Of a stretch of DNA of 64,000 nucleotides, positions 19,310 to 29,008 are shown in pieces. The stretch lies in contig BLSF01000002.1 in NCBI GenBank assembly GCA_012862575.1, positions 620,001-684,000 of the forward strand, in the 5' to 3' direction. The notes under the pieces were generated by a model. That model did not search any database. It was not told the DNA's origin and saw nothing but the letters and a program-made list of their open reading frames with translations. This DNA is from Parietichytrium sp. I65-24A (Eukaryota; Sar; Bigyra; Thraustochytrida; Thraustochytriidae). The first letter of the stretch is position 1. Every line of letters starts with the position of its first letter. Made by a program: the position numbers and the translations under genes.

Positions 19310-21655
19310 CTACAAAATTGCGTCAAGACCCTCGAGGTACTCCATCTCTACCTTTCGCCGCTCCTCCAGCCAGCCATCGCGCAATGTTGCAATCAATGCG
19401 CCAAAACGTTTGGACACCAATTCCCTATGAGCTAGAGTGAGCGACTCGATCAGCTCAGGTTCGTGTAAGAGACTCAGCTGTAGCTTGACCATGCATTTTT
19501 TCGCGATGCGCTCTTGCGAGGCCATCCACTTTTCAAATTCTTCAAGCGTCCCTTTATAAAGAGATTCGAGCTCCTTGCATTCCTCTTCCCGGATCGCCTC
19601 TCCTTTGTCATCAATCCAAGCTAGAAACTCCATCTCCCGCCACAACTGACGCAGTTCATCAGTAACTCCAGCCATTCGCCGTGGGTCCTCATAAGAGATT
19701 AACCCATTAGACTGGTTTTCGAAAATTGGACTGTTATTCTCATCTAAAAGCATCAAAAAGCCGGGCGGCAGCCCACGGGGGTCAACAGCAGTAACCCTGT
19801 CTTCGTACGTGTACGCCAGCTGGTTTGTTTGAACGTCGTCAACTGCCACCCAGTTGACGGGCAGCCCTCGCGGATCTAATGTAGTCGTCGATCCTGTCCA
19901 TGCATGCTCAAACACGAGCTCTCCATTCCCATTTACCCGCATCAACCAGTTTTCTGGCACCACACGTGGATCAAAAAATGTTGAAAATATCTTTCCGTTC
20001 AACGAATACGCAAAGCATGTACTCCCGTCTTGCTCGACACGCTTATGCCAGCCAGGCGGAAGAGGCATTGCAGTTTGAGCCGCAGTGTCCAAATTAAATC
20101 GCTTCGGAGGTTTGCCCATCAGTTCCTGGTATAATGCATGCTCTGCAGCGGTGTAAATGGCAAGTGCCTTATCCGGAATCTGGTCCACAAGCTCTTTGGC
20201 CGACAGAGTCCGCTCCACACGGGGCGTCGCTCGAGCAGCTGTGACTGGCACAACATCTGCTACTTGTGAGAGAAGGGCCTCAGTTTGAGAATGCTCCAGA
20301 TCTGCATTCGTGAAAGAGGATGACCGCTCCCCTGTCCTTCCTACAAGAGCTTGGCGCTGCAACTGGTTCTTCTTTCGCAGCTCCACCCTTTTTTCAATTC
20401 GATCTCGAAGAGCGCTCTTCCTCTCTTCGTAACTTCTCTTCAGCCCAGCCAATTTGCGCTCGTGCTCTTGCTGAAGTCGGTCAATGAGCGCCCTGGCGTC
20501 CTCACTATCTGCTTCCTTTAGAACATCTGGGTGATCTTCTCGGGCAGAGTTCCTTGGTGTGCCCTTCGCTAGGAGACTTGAAAACTTCGACTTGGCTGCC
20601 AGCACCGCACCGATCTCCCCCATCCGGCTTGAGTTGGTTGCTTCGCCATTTGCCTCGGTGAGAGACGAGACCAAAGGAACCTCCATCTTCTCAAGCGAAA
20701 AAGGAAGTGGTGCCCCCGCAAACATTCGGAAGGGCCGCCCCTCTTGAGGGAAGAAGTCGGAATCCACTTGCACGCCAGTGCTTGTCATGACCCCGCCAAT
20801 CAATTGGCAGTATTTGGGAAAGTCCAGAAAGACAATATTGCCGGAGAGCAATCCCATCGGCTCAGAGGTCGAGGATATCACTGGAATGCCAAATTCGACA
20901 TTTGCAGAGGCCATCGAAAAGTGAGTAGCAAGAGGAAGTTGCGCCTTTCCAATCAGCCTCTCTTTGACCTTGATCTCAAAGATAAGAGCCTCTTGCCGCA
21001 GCTGGGCACAGGAAACGTCGCGCATATGCAAGTTCTGAAAATCACTCCAAGAGATCGACTCCCCAGCTGGGCATTCGTTGGCATGGGTGCGAGAGATAAT
21101 CTTGACAGATGCATTCTGAGAGTAGTAAGCCGTCACCGAGCATCCGGCCTCTATGGGAGAACGCTCGGTCGCCAGGCATACCTTGGAAAGGCCCATCACC
21201 AAATCGCTGGCGAAAGTCTCCATGCCGCAGCGGAAGAGGACGTGTCCACAGGGATTTTCACTGTGGTCTCGCAGTGTCAGGTCGACTGCGGTGCTTCCAG
21301 TGGCGAGATCGTTAAGGTTGATCTCCGCCTGTGATAACTTTTTATCCCCAAAAAACAGGCTGTGCCTCCAGCACTCCACTCGCAGCGACTTTCCTTCCAA
21401 CTGATCACCATGCTTTGTCCTGTACATGAAACTCTTTCTCGTATTCCAGTGAACCAAACCGTCGCCCTCGTCTTCTGTACGCTCGCCTGATTCGGTCTTG
21501 AAAATCGTGTGCCCCTCATCGAAATTGAAAACGAGGTACCGCTTCTTCTCATTTTCGACGTCCTCGTCTCCCTCCTTCGCGTCTTTCGCGTGAAGTTGCG
21601 CTCGGAGGTCCCAAAACTCCACCTTGAAACCCGTAAGCGACGTCATCTCTTGCAC
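19310..21655 (-). CDS. C2-domain, coiled-coil and WW-repeat protein
   Basis: A 781-aa protein, probably a membrane-associated adaptor. The N-terminal 300 residues look like two tandem C2-type beta-sandwiches: the first starts FKVEFWDLRAQL and includes SLRVECWRHSLFFGDKKL, the second starts near LVMGLSKVCLATE and ends LLSGNIVFLDFPKY. Residues 385-440 form a charged coiled coil (QQEHERKLAGLKRSYEERKS). At about 528-657 there are four WW-like units: PLPPGWHKRVEQDGSTCFAY, then three degenerate ones each starting with a DPR step (FDPRVVPENWLMRV, LDPRGLPVNWVAV, VDPRGLPPGFLML). The last 120 residues are a Glu/Leu/Arg-rich helical tail. C2 plus WW resembles the front of Nedd4-type ligases, but there is no HECT domain, so it cannot be one. 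Met4 is an alternative start. Confidence 0.83.
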   Translation of the reverse strand: MQEMTSLTGFKVEFWDLRAQLHAKDAKEGDEDVENEKKRYLVFNFDEGHTIFKTESGERTEDEGDGLVHWNTRKSFMYRTKHGDQLEGKSLRVECWRHSLFFGDKKLSQAEINLNDLATGSTAVDLTLRDHSENPCGHVLFRCGMETFASDLVMGLSKVCLATERSPIEAGCSVTAYYSQNASVKIISRTHANECPAGESISWSDFQNLHMRDVSCAQLRQEALIFEIKVKERLIGKAQLPLATHFSMASANVEFGIPVISSTSEPMGLLSGNIVFLDFPKYCQLIGGVMTSTGVQVDSDFFPQEGRPFRMFAGAPLPFSLEKMEVPLVSSLTEANGEATNSSRMGEIGAVLAAKSKFSSLLAKGTPRNSAREDHPDVLKEADSEDARALIDRLQQEHERKLAGLKRSYEERKSALRDRIEKRVELRKKNQLQRQALVGRTGERSSSFTNADLEHSQTEALLSQVADVVPVTAARATPRVERTLSAKELVDQIPDKALAIYTAAEHALYQELMGKPPKRFNLDTAAQTAMPLPPGWHKRVEQDGSTCFAYSLNGKIFSTFFDPRVVPENWLMRVNGNGELVFEHAWTGSTTTLDPRGLPVNWVAVDDVQTNQLAYTYEDRVTAVDPRGLPPGFLMLLDENNSPIFENQSNGLISYEDPRRMAGVTDELRQLWREMEFLAWIDDKGEAIREEECKELESLYKGTLEEFEKWMASQERIAKKCMVKLQLSLLHEPELIESLTLAHRELVSKRFGALIATLRDGWLEERRKVEMEYLEGLDAIL

Positions 21656-22262
21656 TCGCTTTCGCCAATTTGGTCGCGCCGCTCCTCCAGTCTCGCTGCT
21701 CTCTCCAAAAACCTATCTCTTGCGGACTCTGCGCGCCCTCTTTGTTTGGACGGTTACGAAAGCGTTTGGCCGGGCAGACACGAATGGTTACATACACCGT
21801 CACCGTCTGTACTCAGTAACGGTTATATAAATGAAAGAGCCGCCTGAGCTGTTGGAATGCAGGAATACTACTACTCACAGTCAATGCCGGTAACACCTAG
21901 AAAACGTGTAAAGTGCGTTTCTTCCCACATTCACAAGCTCAGCGATCTTCACCGTACTTACTATTATAACAAGAAAAGCAAAGAGATGGATAGAGATGGA
22001 GAGGTATTGCGCAAACTGCGAAGATGGGTTCCGCCAAAGCATTCTTTTGGCGAGAACCACCCCACCTTCCGATAGGGTTTGTTTACGCTCTCACTTCGTG
22101 GCTTCACTTGGGCGAGAACTCAATATATATGAAATGAAAAAAGGAGAGAAAGTAATTTATCAGTATCAACGTTAATCTCAAAAGCGACAAGGGAAGAATG
22201 AAAGAAAAAGCAAAACAAAAACAAGAAAAAAATTAAAGGACACAACCAGAATCAGTCTCAGA
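21656..22262. other. Intergenic region between the C2/WW gene and the flippase gene
   Basis: No gene is supported. It holds the promoter of the C2/WW gene (with TATATAA at about 21824-21830 and the TACTCACAGTCA element at 21872-21892) and the 3' UTR of the P4-ATPase gene, which is A-rich near 22190-22240. Confidence 0.55.
21872..21892. promoter_or_regulatory. TACTCACAGTCAATGCCGGT element upstream of the C2/WW gene
   Basis: A copy of the recurring intergenic element, about 217 bp before the start codon of the minus-strand C2/WW gene. It shares TACTCAC-GTCA-T-CGGT with the copy at 52677. A regulatory function is inferred from recurrence. Confidence 0.45.
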
Positions 22263-25200
22263 CTAATCCTCCTCGTGTATAGTACTTCCTGAGGACTCGC
22301 GACTTCTAGGCGAGTCTGCGACGTGCACCACTTCGTCATCGTTCTGAGTGTCTTCACTGGGAGATGCGACCCTCGACTCTGGCTGTACTCGCATGGAAAT
22401 ACCTGTCATTTCGATGACTTGCTCGTCTCTCGGGCTCTGAGGGGACTTGATGTGGCGACTGTTCAAACCATTTGGCGCAACCTGCACAGGCGATGACATT
22501 GGAGCAGTTTCGCGATGGGTGGTTGATGCTGCATTCCCGAGACGCATCGAGGCGACCGGATGGTGATTCAACAATGAGCGCACAAGATTGCGGACACGCT
22601 CATCCTCGGGAAGGTCGTAGTCAAATGCACTCCGATTGCCACCTCGGCGAATTATCTTCAAGTTTGCAGCAGCGAAAAGCTCCGAGACAGCGTTTTGAGG
22701 AATATGCAGTGGCTGAGCGATCTTTCGAAACAGCTTGTTCACCTTACTCAGACTGGACTTCTTATTCCCTTCATCACCGTAGCCTCGATCCACCTCGATG
22801 ACGACATCGATAAGGCTTGGTGCAAACTCTTTGCGAATGTAAATTGCAAAAACATCGTAAGCAGTGCACATTACAGTCACAAGCCCAACGCAGCTCCACA
22901 AGTATCCAGGCTCCTCAGAGTTAGCATACAAAACAGTTGGCCCAAATCGCACGTAGATGGTAGGGTCCTGGGAATAGTACACGGGCTCGAAGATAAACAT
23001 CGCGCCAAAGCCGAATAAGACGATCGCCACATTGATCCACGTCCAAGTGTAAGTCTCCAGACAAGCGCGGCACACGCACACAAGGATACAAGCCATGTAC
23101 ACCATGGTTCCCATGGCCGAGATGTTGAGGTCCGGGGGGACAGCCCAGATAATGCACATGGAGCTGATGAGAAAGGCGTGCAAGAACGACTTGAAAATGT
23201 ATTCCAAGGCACTGCCTCTGTCCAGGTGAAGATTCCTTCTGCCGGAAATGTACATCGCGGGATACTCCAATGCAGTCTTGCGGGAGATATCCTGATTTAA
23301 ACATGCAATTACCGCGATAGGGATCTGAGTGGGGTAACTGTACACGGTTGTCAAGAACACCCAGAATAGGGCGGACCCACTGAACTTGTTGAGGAAATTA
23401 TACACAAAGGCAGTCAGCACGAACAGGATATTTGCGTAAAATACGAAAAGGACCATAGATGCTGCGCGCCGATAATTCCAGCGACCATGCACAAGCATAA
23501 GATGCTGAAGAAAGCGGAACTGGGCAATTGCAAAGTCTGCAGAGTTGACAGCCTGACGGCCTTCGTGTCCACTAATGCCAACACCAACGCGAGCCTCCTG
23601 AATCATTGCAACGTCGTTAGCGCCGTCACCAATCGCAAGAGTGATCGGACTCGACCCGTCGTCCATTCTGACTCCCCTCTTTACCATGGCCACAATAAGA
23701 GCCTTCTGCCTCGGACTAACACGACAGGCGACTACCACAGAACACAACTTTGCGATCGACAAGAGTAGACTCTCCGTCTCCTCGTCGCCTTTTTCATTCT
23801 GTAGTAGACCACAAAGAGCTGGGCCCGAGATGATCAAAGCCATATTTTTCGCTTCAAAACCGTCCAGATTTTTCTCGGTACCTTTCAGCTCCCGCTCGTT
23901 GATGTCTTCTTCCGAAGACTCAAGACCAGGCGGCAGATTCATCGCAGCTGGCCGCCAATCAGTCGAATGTGGAGGCGTGTTCGCGTTCTCGTTGGGAGGT
24001 GAAGAGCTGCTTTCGCCGTCCTTTGACGAAAAGCTAAACGAAGGGAAGAATTTTCCAATGCCTGGAACTGAGCGACGCTTCTTGTCCCCAGATTTTTCCC
24101 CCAGGCTCGAGTTTGACGTTGACGCAGCCGCGTGCACAAACGTCCCATGTGGTTCCGAAGACGACCGATCTCGCTCGAGCTCCCATGCCGCGTTCGACGG
24201 AGTATGGTTACCACCGGGCACAGACTCCGAGCTATGATGGCTGTCCTCCACCCCGCCGGACGGTGGATCGGCTAGATCGACTTCCACGAGCCCACTGTGT
24301 CCCTCGACCAATGTCGGCAGGTCGTTCGTTCTGGTGCCCCTGCTCCCGCTTGCGACCGTAGGCGATGGCGGTACAGAATTGGAATTGGAGAATCCTTCTG
24401 GTTCGGAATGCTCCGAAGGAGATCGGCTCTGTATAAGGCTGTAAAAGTTCTTGGCAGCTCCAACAGCGGTTCGGCGAGCGCTCTGCACAGTGTCAATTGT
24501 TCTACCAACTGTGTGTTTTGTGGAGGAGGTTACGCCAGAAACGGCTTTGCCGATCGAGCTTATTCCGGGACGTTTCGCACCAGAATGTTTTGCAGCCTCG
24601 CGCCCGCGCTTTCGCGTCTCGGAATTTTGAGCAAGATTTTTAGGCGCCAAGAGGGCATGGAGTTCGCGCAGATTTGCCACATTTTCTGCGTCAGAATCGG
24701 ATGTGATTTGCACTAATTGCATCTCGGGCGTGAAGAGCCGCGCTGAGAAGGAGATATTAATCGCCGTTTCGACCTTGTCTCCCGTAAGCACCCACGTCTT
24801 TACTCCAGCTTCCCGAAGCGCGACAAGGGTCTCTGGCACACCTTCTTGAAGGCGGTCTTCAATCGCGCTGGCGCCAACAATCGTCAAGTCGTATTCAATT
24901 TTGGCTGCGGCATCAGCCAACAAACCTGCACGAGACTCCCCGATCGCGCAGCTTGCCGCATCGTATGTGGCCTTCCATTGTAGGTACTCATCCTCGGAGA
25001 GCTCACGCTTTGCCATTACCAAGGTTCGAAGTCCATCGTTTGCAAATGCGTTCAGATGCTTCGTGAGAACATCTAGCTGATGCGCGTCTTCGGTAGAAGA
25101 AGATGGCCTCGTGAGATCGAACATCACAGTATCCGCTCCTTTGGAAAGAAGTATCAACTTTCCAGTATGGTCGCGGCAGACCACAGACATCCTTTTGCGA

Positions 25201-27014
25201 GTAGAGTTAAAGTGGTTGATGGCCAAAATCTCAAATTTGAGTAGCTCGCCGGTCATGGTACACTCGGATTCTTCGATGGAACCCTCACTATCAGACCTGG
25301 CTAGTTCCTTCCCGGAGTCTTTGATGACATCCATGCTAATATCGCCGACACCACCGTCAACGCTGCTATTCTTCCGCCCGTGAACTGCCTTTAGAGCGGA
25401 CTCCAAATCTACACATACTTCGTAAAAGCCATTGTCAGTACCCACCAGCCTGCAACCAATTTCAGCCGCTGCGCTGACGAGCGCCTCCTCATCAGGACCT
25501 TCCGCGTTGTACTTGGTGGTTCCCGATGTGTTGTCCACAAGGACGGTGTGGCAGACTGCAAGAACCAGCAGAAAGTCCATATACTTTAACTTTTCGTCGC
25601 TATCAACCGGACTCTCTTTCTGCAAACTTTTAATGAGATCTGCGAAAATCTCAGGTATAGTGCAGCTTGAGTCGGACCCGGTGCCCTCTGTCCCGTTTCC
25701 GATTCCAAATGTTTTCCCATTGATGGTGCACCCCACAAGCTTCATTTCGTTTCTGGTGAGAGTGCCAGTTTTGTCGCTGAAAACATATGAGACTTGGCCA
25801 AGCTCCTGAACGAGCTCCATCGTGTTGCACTTTGCTCTCGTGTCCGTCTCTTCGTGATACATGTCAAGATCCCAGTGCACAAACATCGCCTGCCAAAAAT
25901 TGCTAAAGGTCATGCAGAACAGTAAAGAGATCGGAAGCATACTGCTGTACAGTACAATAAACGTGCAGACGTTCGCGATGTACGCTGGCAAGTCGTAAGT
26001 GTTCTCGGAATACTGCATTAGATAGTAGAACGCAGTGTTGCTCGGAAAGCCGTAGATTTCCACCAGAGAAGATATGGTACACATGATCAAGTCCACCACG
26101 AGGATCAGGATGATGATCTTATTGATCAGTTTCTGAATCCGGCTCATCTTCGTAGGTGGGTCGCTGCTGCTTTTCACGACCTTAGTTTCTGGACCAGCAT
26201 ACAAGACAAACCCAAGAATCCAAGGTGTATTACGTAGGACGGATCCTCTCAAAAGCAAATTGGAGGTGTCCAGTGGAATGTCGACTTGACGCGTCTGCCC
26301 GTTGCGATCGGTATCGACAACCTTGATCGCTCCAGAGAACGTGAGAAACGCGTTTGGTTTCTCGTACTCGACTCTTGCTTGGAGGGAGGCCGCCTTGTCC
26401 GGAAACATGCAAAAGTCTACCAGGTCTTTGGGAACGTGCTTGATTTTCAGGTTCGTTTCCCCGTCAATGTTGGCAGTCTCCACGTAGCATTTGCTCCCAA
26501 CCGCGCAAGACGATACGAAAAGCAAGTCAGCGGGAAACTGATTGCGGTCTTCCACCTTTAAAAGATCTCCAGGCCGCACTTGCCACCAGTGAATCTCTTC
26601 CATGTGCCCGTCACCGGGACGCAAACGATGCACCTTTCTGTTGTTGATCTCCTTATCTTCACGATGCCTCTTTATATCATAGTACCCTTCAAACGCCATC
26701 GTGAAACCCACCACGAGAAATAGTCCAAGCAAAGTTCCGGACGCGCTGTAGGGACTCTCGAAAAGTGTCGTGTACGTCCCTAACAGTGCGAGGACCGAGA
26801 TCGCTAAAAAGTAGACGTTACTTAAATTTCTAAACTGCTCCGCGCCACACTTGAACAAAAAGTTCAGCAGCGTATACCTGGCAGTCTTGACATGATTGTT
26901 CGGCCGATCGCTCTTTCCCATCACCGGCAGCTCCAGCACAATGCTCTCATCGTAGACCGCCTTTTTCTTCCATGGCCAGCACCTGAGCAATTGCCGCAAT
27001 ACCTGCGCCATCAT
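22263..27014 (-). CDS. P4-type ATPase (phospholipid flippase) with long cytosolic insert
   Basis: A 1583-aa P4-ATPase, which moves phospholipids from the outer to the cytosolic leaflet and usually works with a CDC50 subunit. Family signatures: the N-terminal ARYTLLNFLFKCGAEQFRNL segment, actuator motif NIDGETNLK near 178, phosphorylation loop SDKTGTLTRNEM with Asp414, nucleotide-binding stretch with YNAEGPDEEALV, the KTWVLTGDKVETAINIS segment, hinge motif AIGDGANDVAMIQEARVGVG near 1130, then six C-terminal helices. Residues of about 780-1050 are an insert of some 270 residues between the TGDK segment and the SGPALCGLL segment. It is Ser/Thr/Pro/Asn-rich with basic clusters, far longer than in typical flippases (usually a few dozen residues). 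The C-terminal tail of about 190 residues is also Ser-rich. Single exon. No P4 motif is missing. Confidence 0.97.
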   Translation of the reverse strand: MMAQVLRQLLRCWPWKKKAVYDESIVLELPVMGKSDRPNNHVKTARYTLLNFLFKCGAEQFRNLSNVYFLAISVLALLGTYTTLFESPYSASGTLLGLFLVVGFTMAFEGYYDIKRHREDKEINNRKVHRLRPGDGHMEEIHWWQVRPGDLLKVEDRNQFPADLLFVSSCAVGSKCYVETANIDGETNLKIKHVPKDLVDFCMFPDKAASLQARVEYEKPNAFLTFSGAIKVVDTDRNGQTRQVDIPLDTSNLLLRGSVLRNTPWILGFVLYAGPETKVVKSSSDPPTKMSRIQKLINKIIILILVVDLIMCTISSLVEIYGFPSNTAFYYLMQYSENTYDLPAYIANVCTFIVLYSSMLPISLLFCMTFSNFWQAMFVHWDLDMYHEETDTRAKCNTMELVQELGQVSYVFSDKTGTLTRNEMKLVGCTINGKTFGIGNGTEGTGSDSSCTIPEIFADLIKSLQKESPVDSDEKLKYMDFLLVLAVCHTVLVDNTSGTTKYNAEGPDEEALVSAAAEIGCRLVGTDNGFYEVCVDLESALKAVHGRKNSSVDGGVGDISMDVIKDSGKELARSDSEGSIEESECTMTGELLKFEILAINHFNSTRKRMSVVCRDHTGKLILLSKGADTVMFDLTRPSSSTEDAHQLDVLTKHLNAFANDGLRTLVMAKRELSEDEYLQWKATYDAASCAIGESRAGLLADAAAKIEYDLTIVGASAIEDRLQEGVPETLVALREAGVKTWVLTGDKVETAINISFSARLFTPEMQLVQITSDSDAENVANLRELHALLAPKNLAQNSETRKRGREAAKHSGAKRPGISSIGKAVSGVTSSTKHTVGRTIDTVQSARRTAVGAAKNFYSLIQSRSPSEHSEPEGFSNSNSVPPSPTVASGSRGTRTNDLPTLVEGHSGLVEVDLADPPSGGVEDSHHSSESVPGGNHTPSNAAWELERDRSSSEPHGTFVHAAASTSNSSLGEKSGDKKRRSVPGIGKFFPSFSFSSKDGESSSSPPNENANTPPHSTDWRPAAMNLPPGLESSEEDINERELKGTEKNLDGFEAKNMALIISGPALCGLLQNEKGDEETESLLLSIAKLCSVVVACRVSPRQKALIVAMVKRGVRMDDGSSPITLAIGDGANDVAMIQEARVGVGISGHEGRQAVNSADFAIAQFRFLQHLMLVHGRWNYRRAASMVLFVFYANILFVLTAFVYNFLNKFSGSALFWVFLTTVYSYPTQIPIAVIACLNQDISRKTALEYPAMYISGRRNLHLDRGSALEYIFKSFLHAFLISSMCIIWAVPPDLNISAMGTMVYMACILVCVCRACLETYTWTWINVAIVLFGFGAMFIFEPVYYSQDPTIYVRFGPTVLYANSEEPGYLWSCVGLVTVMCTAYDVFAIYIRKEFAPSLIDVVIEVDRGYGDEGNKKSSLSKVNKLFRKIAQPLHIPQNAVSELFAAANLKIIRRGGNRSAFDYDLPEDERVRNLVRSLLNHHPVASMRLGNAASTTHRETAPMSSPVQVAPNGLNSRHIKSPQSPRDEQVIEMTGISMRVQPESRVASPSEDTQNDDEVVHVADSPRSRESSGSTIHEED

Positions 27015-27382
27015 GCACTATTCGCCTTTCACCTTTCACCTTGCGCCAGCCCCGCCAGCCCGTCCGCTAGCTCGAGCCCGCCCCGCCTCTGTTCTGTTGG
27101 ATCAATCAACCAATTTGCAAGGAGGAGTACGCCCACAAACCAAAGCAAAAAATTCAGCGACTCGAGCCGAAAATTAACGCCGGCGCCTGGGCCGCTGAAA
27201 CCGTAAATCTTCTCCCTGTTCCCCTATCTCTCGGCCTTGCTCTCCTCTGCGAGCGAGTAAGTGAGTGAGAGAGTGAGCGAGCGAAAGTTATTAGAAGAGG
27301 ATGTTAAAGCCAAGCAAGCCCTGTGCTCGTTAATTTCTCCTTCCTGCTCCTTTCTGTTGCTCTCCTAATGACGCTGTTGCGT

Positions 27383-27450
27383 TATCTCTCTCTCTTTCTC
27401 TCTCTTCTTTCTCTTCTTTCTCGGTCTTTTCCTTCCTCCCTTTCCTCTCT
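27383..27450 (+). repeat. CT-rich microsatellite tract
   Basis: Nearly pure pyrimidine run of CTCT and TTCTTTC units, seen directly. It lies about 370-440 bp upstream of the flippase start. Confidence 0.8.
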
Positions 27451-27490
27451 CCGCATAGGGACCCTCCCTGTCAAGAACATGTCACCCCGA

Positions 27491-27780
27491 ACCGTCACTT
27501 TCTTTTCTTTCTTTACATCTTTAACGCTCTGTTGACGCGCCGCATCGTCACGTGCCCTCTCTCGTGACGGCACTTTCCATTAGTCACTCCATGTGGCGCG
27601 TCCATGAGGCGCGTCAGCAAGCGCCCTATGTGACGTAAACTGTCAAAATACGGAAACAATTTGCCTGTTTGTGACGTGTTGATGATGGTCTAATCGGAAT
27701 AACCGCGTCACATCGACACTTCTTACGTCACTAAACCAGAACCCTGCGGAACATGCACACTTCTGCCGCGTTACGTGCTC
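27491..27780. promoter_or_regulatory. Cluster of TGACG/CGTCA (CRE/bZIP-like) cores
   Basis: Cores start at about 27493, 27533, 27546, 27565, 27612, 27631, 27672, 27716 and 27726. Several are extended to bZIP-type sites: TCACGTG at 27548-27554, GTGACGTAA at 27630-27638, GTGACGTG at 27671-27678, TTACGTCAC at 27723-27731, and TTACGTG at 27771-27777. About 0.5 such cores would be expected in 240 bp of random sequence. The family expectation is that bZIP factors bind such cores; binding here is inferred. Confidence 0.6.
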
Positions 27781-28265
27781 AATAGTGTGTACCATAGAAG
27801 AGGGGGGCGAGTGGGTGGCTAACTTGGCACATAGTCTTCCACAAAGAGTCCTAAAGTGTGCACGCCAGTGCTACATCTATATATCTGAGTCTTATACGCA
27901 CCGCGGTAAGACGGTCTAGCGCGGCATTGACCATGCTCGAGATGTAACCTCTCTTATGTGCGTATTATGACGACGCTAGGAGCGACTACTCCCCTTACCC
28001 CTTCGCAAATCTGAATGTGGGATTGACTTGATTGACTGTGTGAGAGAAGTGTAACACCTCGTCCGCGCTGAGAGGGAGCAGGAGTGTCCTCACACGGTGC
28101 GAGCTGACGAAGACAGACTTTTTGGTAACAACTTGTGTACGCGTTCAAGGAAGCGGACACCACGAAAGATTTGCACACGTCGGTGCTGAACGCAGGTTGG
28201 TCGAGGGAACGGAGTTCAGGAGGTTGGCAGCAGGGGCGAAGGTTGGCTTGGAAGGTGAAGGCAGG

Positions 28266-28577
28266 ATGAACTTTTTGCGAAAGTCGCTCAGCAGGAGGCT
28301 GTCGTCGAAGAAGGGGAATGGGAGCATCAGCGAACAGCTAGAAGAAGAGAGGCGGAAGATGCATGCAGAAACTTCCAAGGCATCCAAGAGCGACAAGGCC
28401 AGCAGCGCAGCGAAGGACGAAATGAGCGATAGACGGAAATCCATGCGCGAGCAATTTGACGGAGAGAATATGACGCTGGACGAGAAATTGAGGGCGCGCT
28501 CGAGAACGTCGATCCGCAGAAGCGGTGCATTCGGGCTAGGAGACTTTACGAGGGAGCCTGTGACTTGGGACGACTAG
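28266..28577 (+). CDS. Small basic, Ser/Arg/Lys-rich protein, unknown
   Basis: A 103-aa protein starting MNFLRKSLSRRLSSKKG. The frame is open upstream to an ATG at 28122, but the translation there looks non-coding, so I choose 28266. The N-terminus is a basic amphipathic stretch, the middle is a charged helix (EQLEEERRKMHAETSKASKS), and the C-terminus ends in a distinct acidic/aromatic tip (GDFTREPVTWDD). There is no membrane helix and no known domain. RRLSS and RRKS resemble basophilic kinase sites. It could be a small disordered regulator. The call rests on composition and a sensible start context (AGGATGAAC), not homology. Confidence 0.5.
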   Translation: MNFLRKSLSRRLSSKKGNGSISEQLEEERRKMHAETSKASKSDKASSAAKDEMSDRRKSMREQFDGENMTLDEKLRARSRTSIRRSGAFGLGDFTREPVTWDD

Positions 28578-29008
28578 ATGGGAATTGTTGCTTTATGGTG
28601 AAGTCGTGGTGCTCAGTAAAACTTTTGTTGTCGCATGCTCTGTAGCTTGTGCATGATTGGGCTAGGATTGGAATCCACTCTATTTGTATTCCCTCTGCCC
28701 GTTTGACCTATTTAGATGCCCAGACGTCTTTGGATGATTGAATGAGAACAACATATGTACAATTTTTTTACCCATCCATTTCCAAGAACAACTACTTGCT
28801 GCGAATCCATCCTTTGAATTCCAAATTGAACGACGACTACGTTGACATTTTCATTCATAAGACAGTCATGTACTGCCGTGTGTGCAATAAAAGGGCGGAA
28901 ACAATACAGAATGTCACCAAGTAACAAAATCATTCATCTCAAAAAGTTTGGGAATACCGGAACAGAGCGACAAGGCACGGCACGGCACGGCACGCCAAAA
29001 ACGCAGAG
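28578..29008. other. Intergenic 3' flank region
   Basis: Nothing supportable is seen. It lies between the convergent 3' ends of the small basic protein and XPA and includes a short CACGG/GGCAC tandem repeat at about 28975-28993. Confidence 0.6.

Larger units (their letters stand above)
27015..28265. other. Promoter-like intergenic region with CT-rich tract and TGACG cluster
   Basis: No gene is supported. A CT-rich tract is at about 27383-27450. Nine TGACG/CGTCA cores lie between 27491 and 27780 (listed separately). It serves as the upstream region of the P4-ATPase gene (minus) and of the small basic protein (plus). Confidence 0.6.

Noticed and set aside
23641-24237. Plus-strand 198-codon frame inside the P4-ATPase gene
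   Set aside because: Shadow of the Ser/Pro-rich insert on the other strand.
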